Positions 51,901-57,356 of a stretch of DNA of 64,000 nucleotides are shown here, piece by piece. The position numbers and the translations under genes were made by a program. This stretch comes from Patiria miniata (Eukaryota; Echinodermata; Asteroidea; Valvatida; Asterinidae), in assembly GCF_015706575.1 (NCBI RefSeq), contig NW_024037076.1, positions 19,286,898 through 19,350,897 of the forward strand, in the 5' to 3' direction. The notes beneath the pieces are model-generated. The model saw only the letters and a list, made by a program, of their open reading frames with translations. It did no database searches and had not been told where the DNA came from. Each line of letters begins with the position of its first letter. The stretch's first letter is position 1.

Positions 51901-54900
51901 GCTTTTAGGCAAATACAAACATATACCTTTGCCAATTATTTCATGGATTTGTTCAGTTTCCCCCAAACTTGCCCCTGGATAGTACTGTTGGTGGCATGCC
52001 AGTCATTAACCCAAAAAAAACCCTCTTCCACAAAAAGTAAATTTATAACATCATATATTATCTTCCACATGTCTTTCCATACAAAAATGTACCCAAAACT
52101 GTATAAACAAATCCTATAAAAAAAGATACTTGTCGTGCAATTTATGGTGGTTGGCCAAAACATCCCTGTGGTCAGCAAATGTTTGTAGCTCAAATGAAAT
52201 CAACAGTAGAAAGGCATTTGGGAGAACAAGTGACATACAGGGTGGTGCAAAAAGAAGAAACCCTCTTTTGACAGCAATTTTCACCTGCTTGTTGAGAATT
52301 TTTCAAAAATTCAATCATGTGGTGTCAAAATATTGATCTTTATAAACATAAGTGCAAAAATGTATTGCCAATGCATGTTTTGTCTCTGAGATATGGTAGT
52401 TTAAAAATGTCATGTGCCAAACCTGTTTTTCTATGGACGGCTATATCCATCCGCTTGATTGAGCTCCGGAGCTTGATTTGAAGGCTGAAAAAAAAAACCA
52501 CTACACTAGACTTACACGTGGACAACAGTGATTTTGGTGACTTATATTAAAATTAGCATAATAATTTATTGGGATTTGTTCATCGTGTATATGGTTGAGG
52601 AGCTATACTTCATTAGTTTATAAAAGAAACCAGTTCAAATAAGTTAAGTAGGTTAAAATTCCTGTCAAAGTGGGTTTCATTCTTTTTGCACCAACCGGTA
52701 TTTGTATCTGGGCGTCATTCTGTAAATTAAGGGTCCAAAGTGTGACATTTTTCGCTGTAACCTTGATACTTTGTAATTTGCCATTCAAGTAAAATTAAGA
52801 ATGACTCAAATCATTTTTTTTGTATTTGTTGGGTAGGTAGTTTGCTATTCATAATCACTCTAGGTGGACGACTGCATTAAGGAGTGCATTGGAATTATAA
52901 AATCGCAAATGTCAGATGAAACAGGGACAGGAAAAACAAGCGGACCCCAAATTTATAGAATGACCCATCTGCAGCATGATTGACACACACTCTTAACTTG
53001 TGTTTGCTGTGCCCTTTTTTTATAACCTCCCCGCATCTCTCCTTCTCCTCCCTATACACCATTTATGCACCTCCTTCCCTGCCTTGTTGCCGTGGTGATT
53101 TCACTGCATGACATGATTTGCATGGTTTCCCATCAAATGACCAGTAAAGGAAACAGGTAAACACCAATGATTCCCAATTTTCCTCTTTCTTCTTTTTTTT
53201 TATTTCACTGCACACAATTTCAGTTTTATCTCAATAAGGCCCCCCAAAAAACACCCTCGGTCTCTGGTCAGCGTGCGCGTCGATTTTAATCATGCGCGTC
53301 AACCTTTTTTTTCTTCTTCAAATTAACACGGAAGCTACAACAGCGCCCTCTATTGCCGCACCTCCTCAAATTGTTGTACCAAGGAGCACCAAGGAATGGG
53401 GAAATTGCACCAAGGCAAATGATAAAGGGCACCAAGGCAAATTATGGAGGACACCAATGTATAATGAGGACACAAAAAAGCAAAATAGTACCCACCTTGT
53501 CTGTACAATTCAAGCTTGAAAAAAAAAAAAAAAAAAAAAAAAAAACGCGTCGCCGCATCAATTCCGGAACTTCGGTCTGACCAGAGACCGATTATTTTTT
53601 TTTTTGGCCTAATGATGACTTTTTTTTTGTGTTTTGCATTATTTTTTTAATGGCACTCACTATAATTCAGAACCTGCTGTTACTGATACATTTTGTGTAG
53701 TCTACAGAAGGCAACCTTCAACCACTCATCAACTGTGACCTTTCACCAAAAAAATTAACATATCTTCTGACTTTTTACAAATTTAGATGTTTGTATTTCT
53801 GCATTCTGCAGAGCAAGAGTTTTCTTGTGGTTTATAACATGTGGAGGTACTGAGTTCATTTATGGGAATATCATTGAGCCTTTTTGTAAAACTGAAGGGA
53901 ATTTCTGACCAAAAAAAACTGGCAAAAGTTTTGACCATTTTTTTTTATCTGGACAGCATCTGACCATTATGGGCACTGTTTGTAGCAGACAAGACTGGAC
54001 ATTATAAGACAATAGGTGGTGCTCTACCTTACGGCATTTGATGCTGACAGACACGTGATTTTGCTTGTAAATGAATTATATTGATAAAATCAGTTGCATT
54101 GTCCATACCTATTTTTCAAAAGAAAGAAGTAGAATTAAAAAAAAACCAGAAAAACTCTCTTCACTGTGTTTATCATACAAGGAACGGAAAACGCAACTTT
54201 CCAACACTATTTGTTTTGATAGCATGGCTGTTCTGACAGTAGGAGAGGAGGAGGTTCAGGAGACAAACCGTATCAAACTCGGCCGGCAGCTTGTGTCATT
54301 CATTAAGTTTGCCCCAGGTAAGTCCAAACCAGCCCCCCACCACTTCCCATTGACATCTCTGCACTGATGCCACACCCCCAAAGTGGTATTATTCAAATTA
54401 ACAGGAACAAAGCTTAAGCATGTTATACAAAACAAATTATGTACATGTACATGCTCAAAACAAAACACTTTAGTGTCTTGTTCAAGAACTCATCAAGCAC
54501 CACATTTCGCAGGCCTGCAACAACTTCCATCCATAAGCTGAATTCTTGAAGCTCCAACCGTACTTTTGAACATATTCCAGTTTTTCCTCTCAAGACTTGG
54601 CAGTTATGTATGCAGTTTTATCTTCAAGCAAACTTGTATCCTCGATCCTGAATGGTCGATCCATCACCCATGGAAACAACAGGGTGATATCGCACGGTCC
54701 ATATCGCACCCTGCATTTTGCGCCAGATTTGAGACATTCCAGCTGCATGTGCTAAACCGCTGAAAGTTTCGCGTAAAGCATGCTAGTTCCAACTTTACTG
54801 TTCGTCAAGTTTGCTTGAGGATAAATTTGTTATTGCGCTCGCGGAACACTGAAAATGTAGTGTGTCCGTGTCTCACATACCACGAGGCCAAAAGTGGGAC

Positions 54901-57356
54901 ACAGACGCAACTACATTATACTGTGTTCTACTCGGATAACTTATAATGTAGTATGTTTTATTTAAAGTTGACAAAAAAGGGTATTTTATTTTCTATTTTG
55001 GATGTTTTCAACCCTAAAAGACGCTTTTGTTTTGAATTGCTCTTGAGGCCATAACGCACAGAAGATTGATTGTCTGGCCACAAATAATTCTAAGTTATTC
55101 AATATCTAAATGTGGGCAGATATTTTTGTTCAGTGTCTCATACAAAAGTGTTGCTGCAAAAATAGCAATTTAACACTAAAATCTCTTTTTCGGGTGAAAC
55201 TTAAAAAATAGAACGGGAAGAGCAACTTTAAGCCTATCGATAAGCTAACGAGACAATTAACAATAACTTTGTGAAACTGTTTGGCTGCCTCCCTTGACTA
55301 GGTGGAGAAATCTTTGCTGCCAGCTGTAATGACATCATCCTCATCCTGAAAACGACCAATGCGGGGAAAACAATTGAGCCAATGGGAAAGTGCGAGGGTC
55401 ACCCGACTGCTGTGACAGGATTTGATTGGTCGAAAGAAGAGATATCTGGCAGGCTTGTTCTGCAGAGTAGTTCAGTGGGCCAGGAGTACATATGCTGTGA
55501 GTTGGTTTGACTTTGAGGTTGGAGTTTTTGCATGAATGACTCGTCAATCATATACAGCGCTTAAAACGCAAAACAGCGGTTTAAGGCATTTAAGGTGTGG
55601 TGTCACACATCCCATACGCTAATAATAATATGGCAGAAAAGAGGTTATTTTAGCAGAGATTCGTAACATTTTCAGTATTTTCTTTGATGGTCTCTGTCAA
55701 ATAGAAGCAGAAAATTGCAATAGCAGAAAAAAATTATTGGAAATTAGTGTACATAACGTTGCCATGAGATTACTCCAAAAGGCATTGTAGATCGTAGTGA
55801 ATGACACATATTAGGTTGCTCACAGTAAAGCTTCAATTTAATACATCTTCTCAGGGGACTGTGAAACTTTCCAAGCCCTAAACTACTCATCTGACTTCAG
55901 GAACATCGCATGGAGATCGTACAACTGTACCTCTGGGTTCACTGTTGCCGGTAAGTAAGACTTTAAAGGCAATATTAGACACCATTGGCAAAAACTGATG
56001 TTTTTCCTGATTCAAGGAACAACACTACAATGCATCTGAAATGGGTTATTTAAAAACTAACCTGCCGAAATTTCAGCTCAGTAGATATCATGCTTTTTGA
56101 GAAAACTGTGAAAATGCGTCCTTATTTCTCTCGACGCAAAGCAAGGTTCATGTTGGTCACTTTGGAACACAATTCGAATTAACGGCTATGTTACCAATTG
56201 TAAACCAAACTAAATTTGATCAGTTGGGAGCAGTATTTGAGAAAAAAATATATATTTTTCCTCGCAATGGTTTGGTACTAACTATCCCAACGAAGTGATG
56301 CTAATTCCTCTTTTCTTGAATATGACAAATACTAGGCGCAACGATTTCACAGAATGCTTGATCTTATAATTTACTTAAAATCAAGCAGGATAATTCATAA
56401 AGTTGTGGCAGTTTCATTTTTGAATGTGGGCATATGGTGTCCATTAGCTAATATAAATAGCACTTTAGTGGCCATGTTTCCAAACTTTTAGTTATTTCGG
56501 CATCAGTGTACAAGAGACCTTTCTCTGACCAGTGTGCAAATTCAGTAATTGTTATTTTTGCTGCATCCAAATTGGCCTGCGACTTTCCAGTGTTTAATTT
56601 TCATGTCTTGATTTGCAGTATTGTCTTTTGAATTTCATTGCCATTTTTCAGTTGAAACGATTTGATTTTTCTGGCCTTCTGTTTACCTCAGAATTGTTTT
56701 GTGTATATAAACTGTCACATTTGATCCCAAATTTTAAGCAATTTATTGCTCTTGCAGTTTATTTCTTCAACTTGTTGACAGCTTTTGTTCACGTGTCTTG
56801 TCAATGAATTTGTTCCAGGTGTGTGGGGAACCAGTGAAGACAGCCATGTCATTAGTAGTGTTGACTGGAGCGAGGACCAGGGACTGTTGGCCACAGGTTG
56901 CGATGACGGCCTAGTGACACTGTATCGGTATCCCTGTACCAACCAGCTTGTAAGTCTGCCCTTGCTAACTTGCATTGATAACCATAGTCCAAAACCCTGC
57001 CCTTTGACTCCCAAATTCCAAAATACATAGATACATGTATTGTAACATCAAGTATATGTTTATCCTTTGAAAAGAGAGTATCGTAATTTATTGGGGAGGT
57101 TGTAGGCCCTATAGCTCACATAACAATTTTATTTGTCTATATTTTTTTTTTGAAGGCCGGGACTGGGGAACACATAGTACCATATTTTATCTGTAGTTTA
57201 TCAACAAATGTTCTTCTTCCCTTACAGGCTGCCAATAGGAGTGTCCACGCCCACAGCAAGGCTGCACCCTGTGTGCGATTCCTGCCTAACGCCAAGTTGC
57301 TGCTCTCTGCAGGCGGTTCCGACTGCACAACCATGCAATGGACCCTACAAGGATAA
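20948..57356 (+). CDS. EF-hand/HELP/WD40 protein of the EMAP-like (EML) family, 25 coding exons, 1536 aa
   Basis: Spliced gene read from the sequence. Coding exons: 20948-21085, 29612-29708, 31112-31423, 32040-32239, 33984-34081, 35190-35716, 35957-36838, 37342-37446, 38545-38643, 39773-39868, 41455-41680, 42175-42324, 42484-42556, 43541-43645, 44758-44844, 46859-47002, 48282-48422, 49505-49621, 50376-50537, 50796-51001, 54223-54317, 55302-55496, 55855-55950, 56819-56949, 57228-57356. They total 4611 nt with consistent phases and no internal stop. Residues 80-290 are helical EF-hand-like segments, with one near-canonical loop D274-E285. About 300-885 is a Ser/Lys/Pro/acid-rich, probably disordered linker. 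About 893-975 is the HELP motif (LELNWIYGYRGNDCR). About 960-1536 are WD40 repeats ending MQWTLQG. EML proteins bind microtubules through the HELP/WD40 TAPE domain, so a cytoskeletal or axonemal role is inferred. The EF-hand N-terminus replaces the coiled coil of EML1-4. I cannot assign an orthologue. Family call is firm; exon 1 is slightly less certain. Confidence 0.9.
22311..22371 (+). repeat. 61-nt sequence complementary to 29264-29327
   Basis: It reads aaccctcctatgcaaacatg ... ccaagttgtcctttcagtca and its reverse complement occurs near the other end of the same intron, with about six mismatches and a small length change. See findings. Confidence 0.6.
22780..23095 (+). repeat. tRNA-derived SINE with (ATT)n tail
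   Basis: A B box in GGGTTCGAACCC (about 22848) is followed by a typical deuterostome SINE body (ctcttgggcaaggcactttac, ccatgcaggagtataaatgg) and a tail of attattattatt. Lies in intron 1. Confidence 0.65.
24026..24200 (-). repeat. SINE-like repeat; copies at 37583-37745 and 42735-42830
   Basis: Shared words: ttgggggagacca, ggacatt.gaac, gctcacg, gcgccatac, acgtgcgcgaac. In reverse complement a GTTCGAATC B-box-like core appears in the 42735 copy. The family is short and CpG-rich. Confidence 0.45.
24201..24735. other. Intron 1 DNA
   Basis: No coding exon is seen. A CTCF-like GCACCAGGTGGCGC lies at 24297-24310, within a CpG-rich stretch. Confidence 0.3.
24737..25867 (+). mobile_element. Helitron-like element, unit 1 of 4
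   Basis: Starts with three tandem copies of a ~50-nt leader holding the hairpin TATATCAGCCGTGCGCAGCA..., then (TTTC)n, cttcgggcaaacggtcacgtg and a ~900-bp body. It ends in hairpin GTGCTTCGGGAAGCAC, attagct, CTAG, then T. A hairpin 7-10 nt before a CTRR end, with T after it, is the Helitron 3' signature. No Rep/helicase frame, so non-autonomous. Confidence 0.65.
25868..26868 (+). mobile_element. Helitron-like element, unit 2 of 4
   Basis: Begins directly at the (TTTC)n tract after the CTAG of unit 1, without the leader hairpin, and ends with the same hairpin plus CTAG. Body is about 95% like unit 1 by eye. Confidence 0.65.
26869..27869 (+). mobile_element. Helitron-like element, unit 3 of 4
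   Basis: Carries one leader hairpin copy (atatcagccgtgcggagcac) followed by (TTTC)n and the shared body. Ends at CTAG. A short deletion in the second half distinguishes it from unit 4. Confidence 0.65.
27870..28875 (+). mobile_element. Helitron-like element, unit 4 of 4
   Basis: Starts at the longest (TTTC)n tract, shares indels with unit 3 (tttattttgttgttgag), and ends at CTAG followed by unrelated intron sequence (tgcctcctc). It marks the right edge of the array. Confidence 0.65.
29264..29327 (-). repeat. Complement of 22311-22371 near the 3' end of intron 1
   Basis: ttgattgattttgactgaaa ... aggagggtt is the reverse complement of the 22311 segment. It is 285 nt before exon 2. Confidence 0.6.
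29612..29708 (+). CDS. EML-like gene, exon 2
   Basis: The acceptor tatgtatag follows a C/T tract that includes an 11-base run of C. Entry phase is 0 and the donor ttgg|gtgaga leaves one base. The peptide starts EQKGGNQLPAIPGG and ends PLSTADL. The phase fits only the 31112 acceptor of exon 3, which supports both calls. No domain is recognised. Confidence 0.75.
29833..30082. mobile_element. Small MITE with 23-bp inverted ends
   Basis: Left end AGGGCTCGTCTCAATTCATA and right-end complement AGGGTCCGTCTCAATTCATA. 250 bp, with internal inverted words (ttgtccggaac, gttccgg). No clear target duplication. It lies 125 bp after exon 2. Confidence 0.6.
30472..30854 (-). mobile_element. PIF/Harbinger-like MITE, copy 2
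   Basis: Inverted copy of 10303-10672 with the same GGCC ends. Flanked by TAA at 30469-30471 and 30855-30857. The interior matches copy 1 over nearly its whole length (e.g. cagtcatcagccgacatttg). A-tract length differs. Confidence 0.75.
31112..31423 (+). CDS. EML-like gene, exon 3 (EF-hand-like helices)
   Basis: The acceptor is atcacaag|CT and the donor acag|gttagt, phase 1 to phase 1. It encodes residues 79-182, including RLRAIKISFRRLSSMDNRIS and a second helix-loop-helix around FETDRGMDIDSLW. Both resemble EF-hands whose loops lack the full set of calcium ligands. GC-rich codon use contrasts with the flanking intron. Confidence 0.85.
31440..31930. repeat. Dispersed GACTC/ACTTGTG-rich element, copy 1
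   Basis: It begins cacaagtcctttcatcagtc, contains one or two unexpanded ACTTGTGAGG-type units (near 31535-31580), then a palindrome GACTCAAG-tccgt-CTTGAGTC and many gactcg/gagtc words. The 38695-39125 copy shares the second half. The array at 43960-44612 shares the first half. Confidence 0.6.
32040..32239 (+). CDS. EML-like gene, exon 4
   Basis: The acceptor tctgtgcag follows a clean pyrimidine tract. The donor is aaatg|gtaacg, phase 0. The peptide from GRESIQAINQNK to SRQGSLPRKM is a helical segment between the degenerate and the near-canonical EF-hands. Confidence 0.85.
32638..33221. mobile_element. 584-bp foldback-type element nested in the family C MITE
   Basis: Inverted ends GTCGG(TC)GCACCACGAA. 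GATTTC is present on both sides (32632-32637, 33222-33227). The uninterrupted family C copy has a single site, so the boundaries are well fixed, with a 4-6 bp duplication. Superfamily unknown. Confidence 0.65.
33380..33593 (-). repeat. tRNA-derived SINE with inverted tRNA-like halves
   Basis: CTCACAAA flanks both sides (33372-33379, 33594-33601), an 8-bp target duplication. 33498-33573 is a palindrome of two tRNA 3'-half-like sequences, each with GTGGGTTCGAGTCCCAC (T arm and B box). Body words (gcccttcaccga) recur near 7275. Confidence 0.65.
33984..34081 (+). CDS. EML-like gene, exon 5 (EF-hand loop)
   Basis: The acceptor is ttttgatag and the donor atcag|gtatta, phase 0 to 2. It encodes FRRICLDQHLPLG to DDEKNGLI. 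Joined to exon 6 the loop reads DDEKNGLISWPE (residues 274-285): D1, E3, N5, G6, I8 and E12 match the EF-hand pattern, so this is the one plausible calcium site. Confidence 0.87.
34248..34727 (-). mobile_element. TTAA MITE family A, copy 2
   Basis: TTAA|AGGGAATGTGCAACATTTGC on the left and a mirrored right end before TTAA. The central palindrome CAACGCTGGTCGG/CCGACCAGCGTTG (about 34569-34595) is perfect. Orientation is opposite to copy 1. Lies in intron 5. Confidence 0.78.
35190..35716 (+). CDS. EML-like gene, exon 6 (EF-hand end, start of linker)
   Basis: The acceptor is aaccttacag and the donor gatgaag|gtaatg. It begins WPEFLMLLEKGVNF, the exiting EF-hand helix. It then becomes a Lys/Ser/Pro-rich stretch with RSPSPSMSK and SRSRSPEPP, likely disordered and phosphorylatable. 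Confidence 0.88.
35957..36838 (+). CDS. EML-like gene, exon 7 (long acidic/Ser-rich linker)
   Basis: At 882 nt this is the largest exon. The acceptor is ttgttcag and the donor ggaaag|gtaatt, phase 1 on both sides. It encodes residues 458-752. Asp, Glu, Ser, Thr and Pro dominate, with repeated ADQS words near the start, and a basic Arg-rich tail follows (KRMRTVYGKNPRR, ERERRMQPRR). That tail could contact acidic tubulin tails, which is inference. Confidence 0.88.
37342..37446 (+). CDS. EML-like gene, exon 8
   Basis: The acceptor is gtttgtgtag and the donor atccag|gtacgt, phase 1 to 1, length divisible by three, so skipping it would keep the frame. The peptide ASSTKKTPVVRTPKPKSS continues the basic low-complexity linker. 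Confidence 0.82.
37583..37745 (-). repeat. SINE-like repeat, second copy
   Basis: Same word order as 24026-24200 (ttgggggagaccac, acattcgaac, gctcacgc, ttgcgccatac). Lies in intron 8. Confidence 0.45.
38545..38643 (+). CDS. EML-like gene, exon 9
   Basis: The acceptor is ggctttatag and the donor tcagg|gtatgt, phase 1 to 1, 99 nt. The peptide VVVSTPADDHEPRGHDPD continues the linker. Like exons 8 and 10 it is a frame-preserving cassette. Confidence 0.8.
38695..39125. repeat. Dispersed GACTC-rich element, copy 2
   Basis: GACTTGAGTC, gtctcgagtcgcaa, agactcggactcagac, then an AT-rich core, then gactcgtgactcagactctg and gactcggactg. Parallels 31640-31930. Starts about 50 nt after exon 9. Confidence 0.6.
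39773..39868 (+). CDS. EML-like gene, exon 10
   Basis: The acceptor is attttctacag and the donor tgcaag|gtacat, phase 1 to 1, 96 nt. The peptide DCVLPESHSGASLSTG is linker. Exons 8-10 together form three symmetrical cassettes, so alternative splicing of the linker is possible. Confidence 0.8.
40214..40735. repeat. Mixed repeat remnants in intron 10
   Basis: A 'ggcagtggcgtaactaaggt' edge near 40229 looks like the end of a DNA transposon without a visible partner. 40560-40735 resembles family B in reverse (catcaggttagttgtt, gcacaaatggcaaagggtcc before CCC|TTAA). CCACAAGAGGGCGC at 40537-40550 matches the CTCF core consensus closely. Confidence 0.35.
40860..41374 (-). mobile_element. TTAA MITE family A, copy 3
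   Basis: TTAA|AGGGAATGTACATCATTGGC on the left, CCCT|TTAA on the right. The central palindrome is slightly degraded (ccaccattgg). Ends about 80 nt before exon 11. Confidence 0.72.
41455..41680 (+). CDS. EML-like gene, exon 11 (end of linker, start of HELP)
   Basis: The acceptor is tttggtccag and the donor tggat|gtaaga. The Pro/Glu-rich end of the linker changes to STFTIRGQEVSYFKP, then LELNW. This matches the entry of the HELP motif in EML proteins (RGRPVTMFIP... LKLEW). Confidence 0.92.
41757..42071. mobile_element. TTAA MITE family C, partial copy
   Basis: Right edge GACCCT|TTAA with caaaatatgtcca and gaaaagcatgga as in the other family C copies. The left end is not defined. Lies in intron 11. 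Confidence 0.5.
42175..42324 (+). CDS. EML-like gene, exon 12 (HELP core)
   Basis: The acceptor is tttgtgctag and the donor aaaag|gtaaat. It encodes YGYRGNDCRCNMFV and VVVLYNTEEHTQRHY, very close to the EML signature (YGYRGRDCRAN, VVVLFNYEERTQRHY). This exon anchors the family assignment. Confidence 0.95.
42484..42556 (+). CDS. EML-like gene, exon 13 (WD40)
   Basis: The acceptor is gtttcacag and the donor atacag|gtaaga, ending in phase 0. The peptide SLAVHSSNVILASGQMAG equals the EML segment CLAIHPDKIRIATGQIAG. Confidence 0.92.
42735..42830 (+). repeat. SINE-like repeat, third copy
   Basis: cgttcgaatctctctcccag followed by tggtctcccccaatt, the reverse orientation of 24026 and 37583. It directly abuts the TTAA of the family B MITE. 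Confidence 0.42.
42841..43348 (+). mobile_element. TTAA MITE family B, copy 1 (508 bp)
   Basis: TTAA|AGATATAGTCCATCATTTG on the left and CAAATGATGGACTATAGCT|TTAA on the right. About 95% like copy 2 at 47615 by eye, so recently active. Lies in intron 13. Confidence 0.8.
43541..43645 (+). CDS. EML-like gene, exon 14 (WD40)
   Basis: The acceptor is tttgttggcag and the donor gaagag|gtgcaa, phase 0, 105 nt. IHVWSAETLETLYV corresponds to the EML strand VRVWDSVTLSTL. AVLCLSFCKEE is the next WD40 strand. Confidence 0.92.
43960..44612 (-). repeat. Dispersed element with expanded 10-11 bp minisatellite
   Basis: The flank at 43960-44085 (gtccagacacaag, aacaacaaaggaatgc) matches 31440-31520. From about 44085 units ACTTGTGATTG and ACTTGTGAGG alternate for ~520 bp. 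Long open frames here are an effect of the repeat and not genes. Lies in intron 14. Confidence 0.85.
44758..44844 (+). CDS. EML-like gene, exon 15 (WD40)
   Basis: The acceptor is tttgtatatag and the donor aaaatg|gtgggt, phase 0, 87 nt. DYLVAVDDSEEHTMSVWH corresponds to EML VIDDSNEHMLTVWD. Confidence 0.92.
45189..46815 (+). repeat. 1.6-kb satellite of 13-bp GACTCAAGTCACT units
   Basis: The basic 13-bp unit GACTCAAGTCACT varies (CATTG, CACCG, CACTA). From about 45700 a higher-order block containing caaagcactgcctc and gactcgatcgagtcactaac recurs several times. Fills most of intron 15 and ends about 45 nt before exon 16. Confidence 0.9.
46859..47002 (+). CDS. EML-like gene, exon 16 (WD40)
   Basis: I chose acceptor gtttgtag|CTT because it keeps LLTEVVCQVAFHPTHPHQ in frame with the EML pattern (EVV.AVEFHPT). 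A second in-frame AG at 46881-46882 would shorten the exon by 24 nt. The donor is tacgag|gtcagt. A 1.6-kb satellite ends about 45 nt before the exon. Confidence 0.88.
47615..48125 (+). mobile_element. TTAA MITE family B, copy 2 (511 bp)
   Basis: Same ends and direction as 42841-43348. TTAA at 47611-47614 and 48126-48129. Lies in intron 16. Confidence 0.8.
48282..48422 (+). CDS. EML-like gene, exon 17 (WD40)
   Basis: The acceptor tttatcctcag follows a strong T tract. The donor is cacgat|gtaagt, phase 0, 141 nt. YIICLTFHPNGALLTGDSNG followed by TIYLWHKDG matches the EML sequence around LTGDSGGVMLIW. Confidence 0.93.
48540..48869. mobile_element. 330-bp MITE with GCAAGGGCGGATCCAG ends
   Basis: Inverted ends GCAAGGGCGGATCCAG. 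ACATAG precedes and follows (48534-48539, 48870-48875), a 6-bp or longer duplication. Long G and C tracts just inside each end. Superfamily undetermined. Lies in intron 17. Confidence 0.7.
49505..49621 (+). CDS. EML-like gene, exon 18 (WD40)
   Basis: The acceptor is ttatcgttag and the donor atgcag|gtttgt, phase 0, 117 nt. GPVFWLMYVKNALISGGRDG is the next propeller blade, comparable to EML SVFTLCQMRNGMLLTGGGKD. Confidence 0.92.
50376..50537 (+). CDS. EML-like gene, exon 19 (WD40)
   Basis: The acceptor is atctcttgcag and the donor acacag|gtgaaa, phase 0, 162 nt. GGVRTIQIHGKKMYVGTTLN matches EML GTIRAVAEGKADQFLVGTSRN, the junction between the two propellers. Confidence 0.92.
50796..51001 (+). 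CDS. EML-like gene, exon 20 (WD40)
   Basis: The acceptor is tctttccag and the donor ggaca|gtgagt. It encodes GHYDEVRCIVPHP and MDVSPDGEVIILGAKDG. The codon split CA|C makes His at the join with exon 21, which confirms the pairing across a 3.2-kb intron. Confidence 0.92.
51797..52020 (+). repeat. Dispersed repeat, second copy of the 2330-3250 family
   Basis: ggggtgagatttgt, gatttcaggatat, taggcaaatacaaacata, atttcatggatttg, cagtttcccccaa occur in the same order as at 2330-3240, here without the MITE insertion. Lies in intron 20. Confidence 0.5.
52238..52698. mobile_element. Tc1/mariner-like MITE (461 bp, TA flanks)
   Basis: Left CAGGGTGGTGCAAAAAGAAG, right-end complement CCGGTTGGTGCAAAAAGAAT, both flanked by TA and followed by AAACCC inside. 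TA duplication suggests the Tc1/mariner superfamily. No transposase frame. Confidence 0.6.
53238..53609 (+). mobile_element. PIF/Harbinger-like MITE, copy 3 (diverged)
   Basis: GGCC ends, TAA flanks (53235-53237, 53610-53612), inner end words ctcggtctctggtcag mirrored by ctgaccagagaccg. Same layout as copies 1 and 2 (T-run, A-run, gcgtcgccgca) but a different interior with short tandem caccaagg words. Confidence 0.65.
54223..54317 (+). CDS. EML-like gene, exon 21 (WD40)
   Basis: The acceptor is ttgttttgatag and the donor gccccag|gtaagt. The peptide MAVLTVGEEEVQETNR with SFIKFAPG aligns with EML WFVLDAETRDL and the following S.MRYS.DG strand. Confidence 0.9.
55302..55496 (+). CDS. EML-like gene, exon 22 (WD40)
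   Basis: The acceptor is cttgactag and the donor atgct|gtgagt. GGEIFAASCNDIILIL, then GHPTAVTGFDWSKEE, correspond to EML GTFLAVGSHDNFIYLY and GHSSYITHLDWSPD. Confidence 0.92.
55855..55950 (+). CDS. EML-like gene, exon 23 (WD40)
   Basis: The acceptor is tcttctcag and the donor gttgccg|gtaagt. WDCETFQALN and RNIAWRSYNCTSGFTV match EML YWDIPNGCKL and KDIDWTTYTCVLGFQV. Confidence 0.93.
55967..56400 (+). mobile_element. Diverged TTAA element related to family B
   Basis: Left edge TTAA|AGGCAATATTAGACACC. Inside, aaaactaacctgccgaaatttcagctcag parallels family B (aactaacctgatgaagtttcagctcag), and cttgaatatgacaaa recalls its right part. The right end was not located. Lies in intron 23. Confidence 0.4.
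56819..56949 (+). CDS. EML-like gene, exon 24 (WD40)
   Basis: The acceptor is tgttccag and the donor agctt|gtaagt. GVWGTSEDSHVISSVDWS and LATGCDDGLVTLYRYPC match EML GVWPEGSDGTDIN and IAVADDFCKVHLFQYPC. Confidence 0.93.
57228..57356 (+). CDS. EML-like gene, exon 25 (last blade and stop)
   Basis: The acceptor is cttcccttacag. AANRSVHAHSKAAPCVRFLP and SAGGSDCTTMQWTLQG close the second propeller as EML proteins do (STGGKDMSIIQW). TAA lies at 57354-57356. I found no canonical AATAAA in the next 1.5 kb. ATTAAA variants occur near 58558 and 58734, so the 3' UTR end is undefined. Confidence 0.93.
   Translation, partial: AANRSVHAHSKAAPCVRFLPNAKLLLSAGGSDCTTMQWTLQG

Noticed and set aside
53813-53890. 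Possible extra exon between EML exons 20 and 21 (acceptor ttctgcag)
   Set aside because: The phase-2 frame gives a sequence unlike EML, and exon 20 joins exon 21 directly with a correct split codon.
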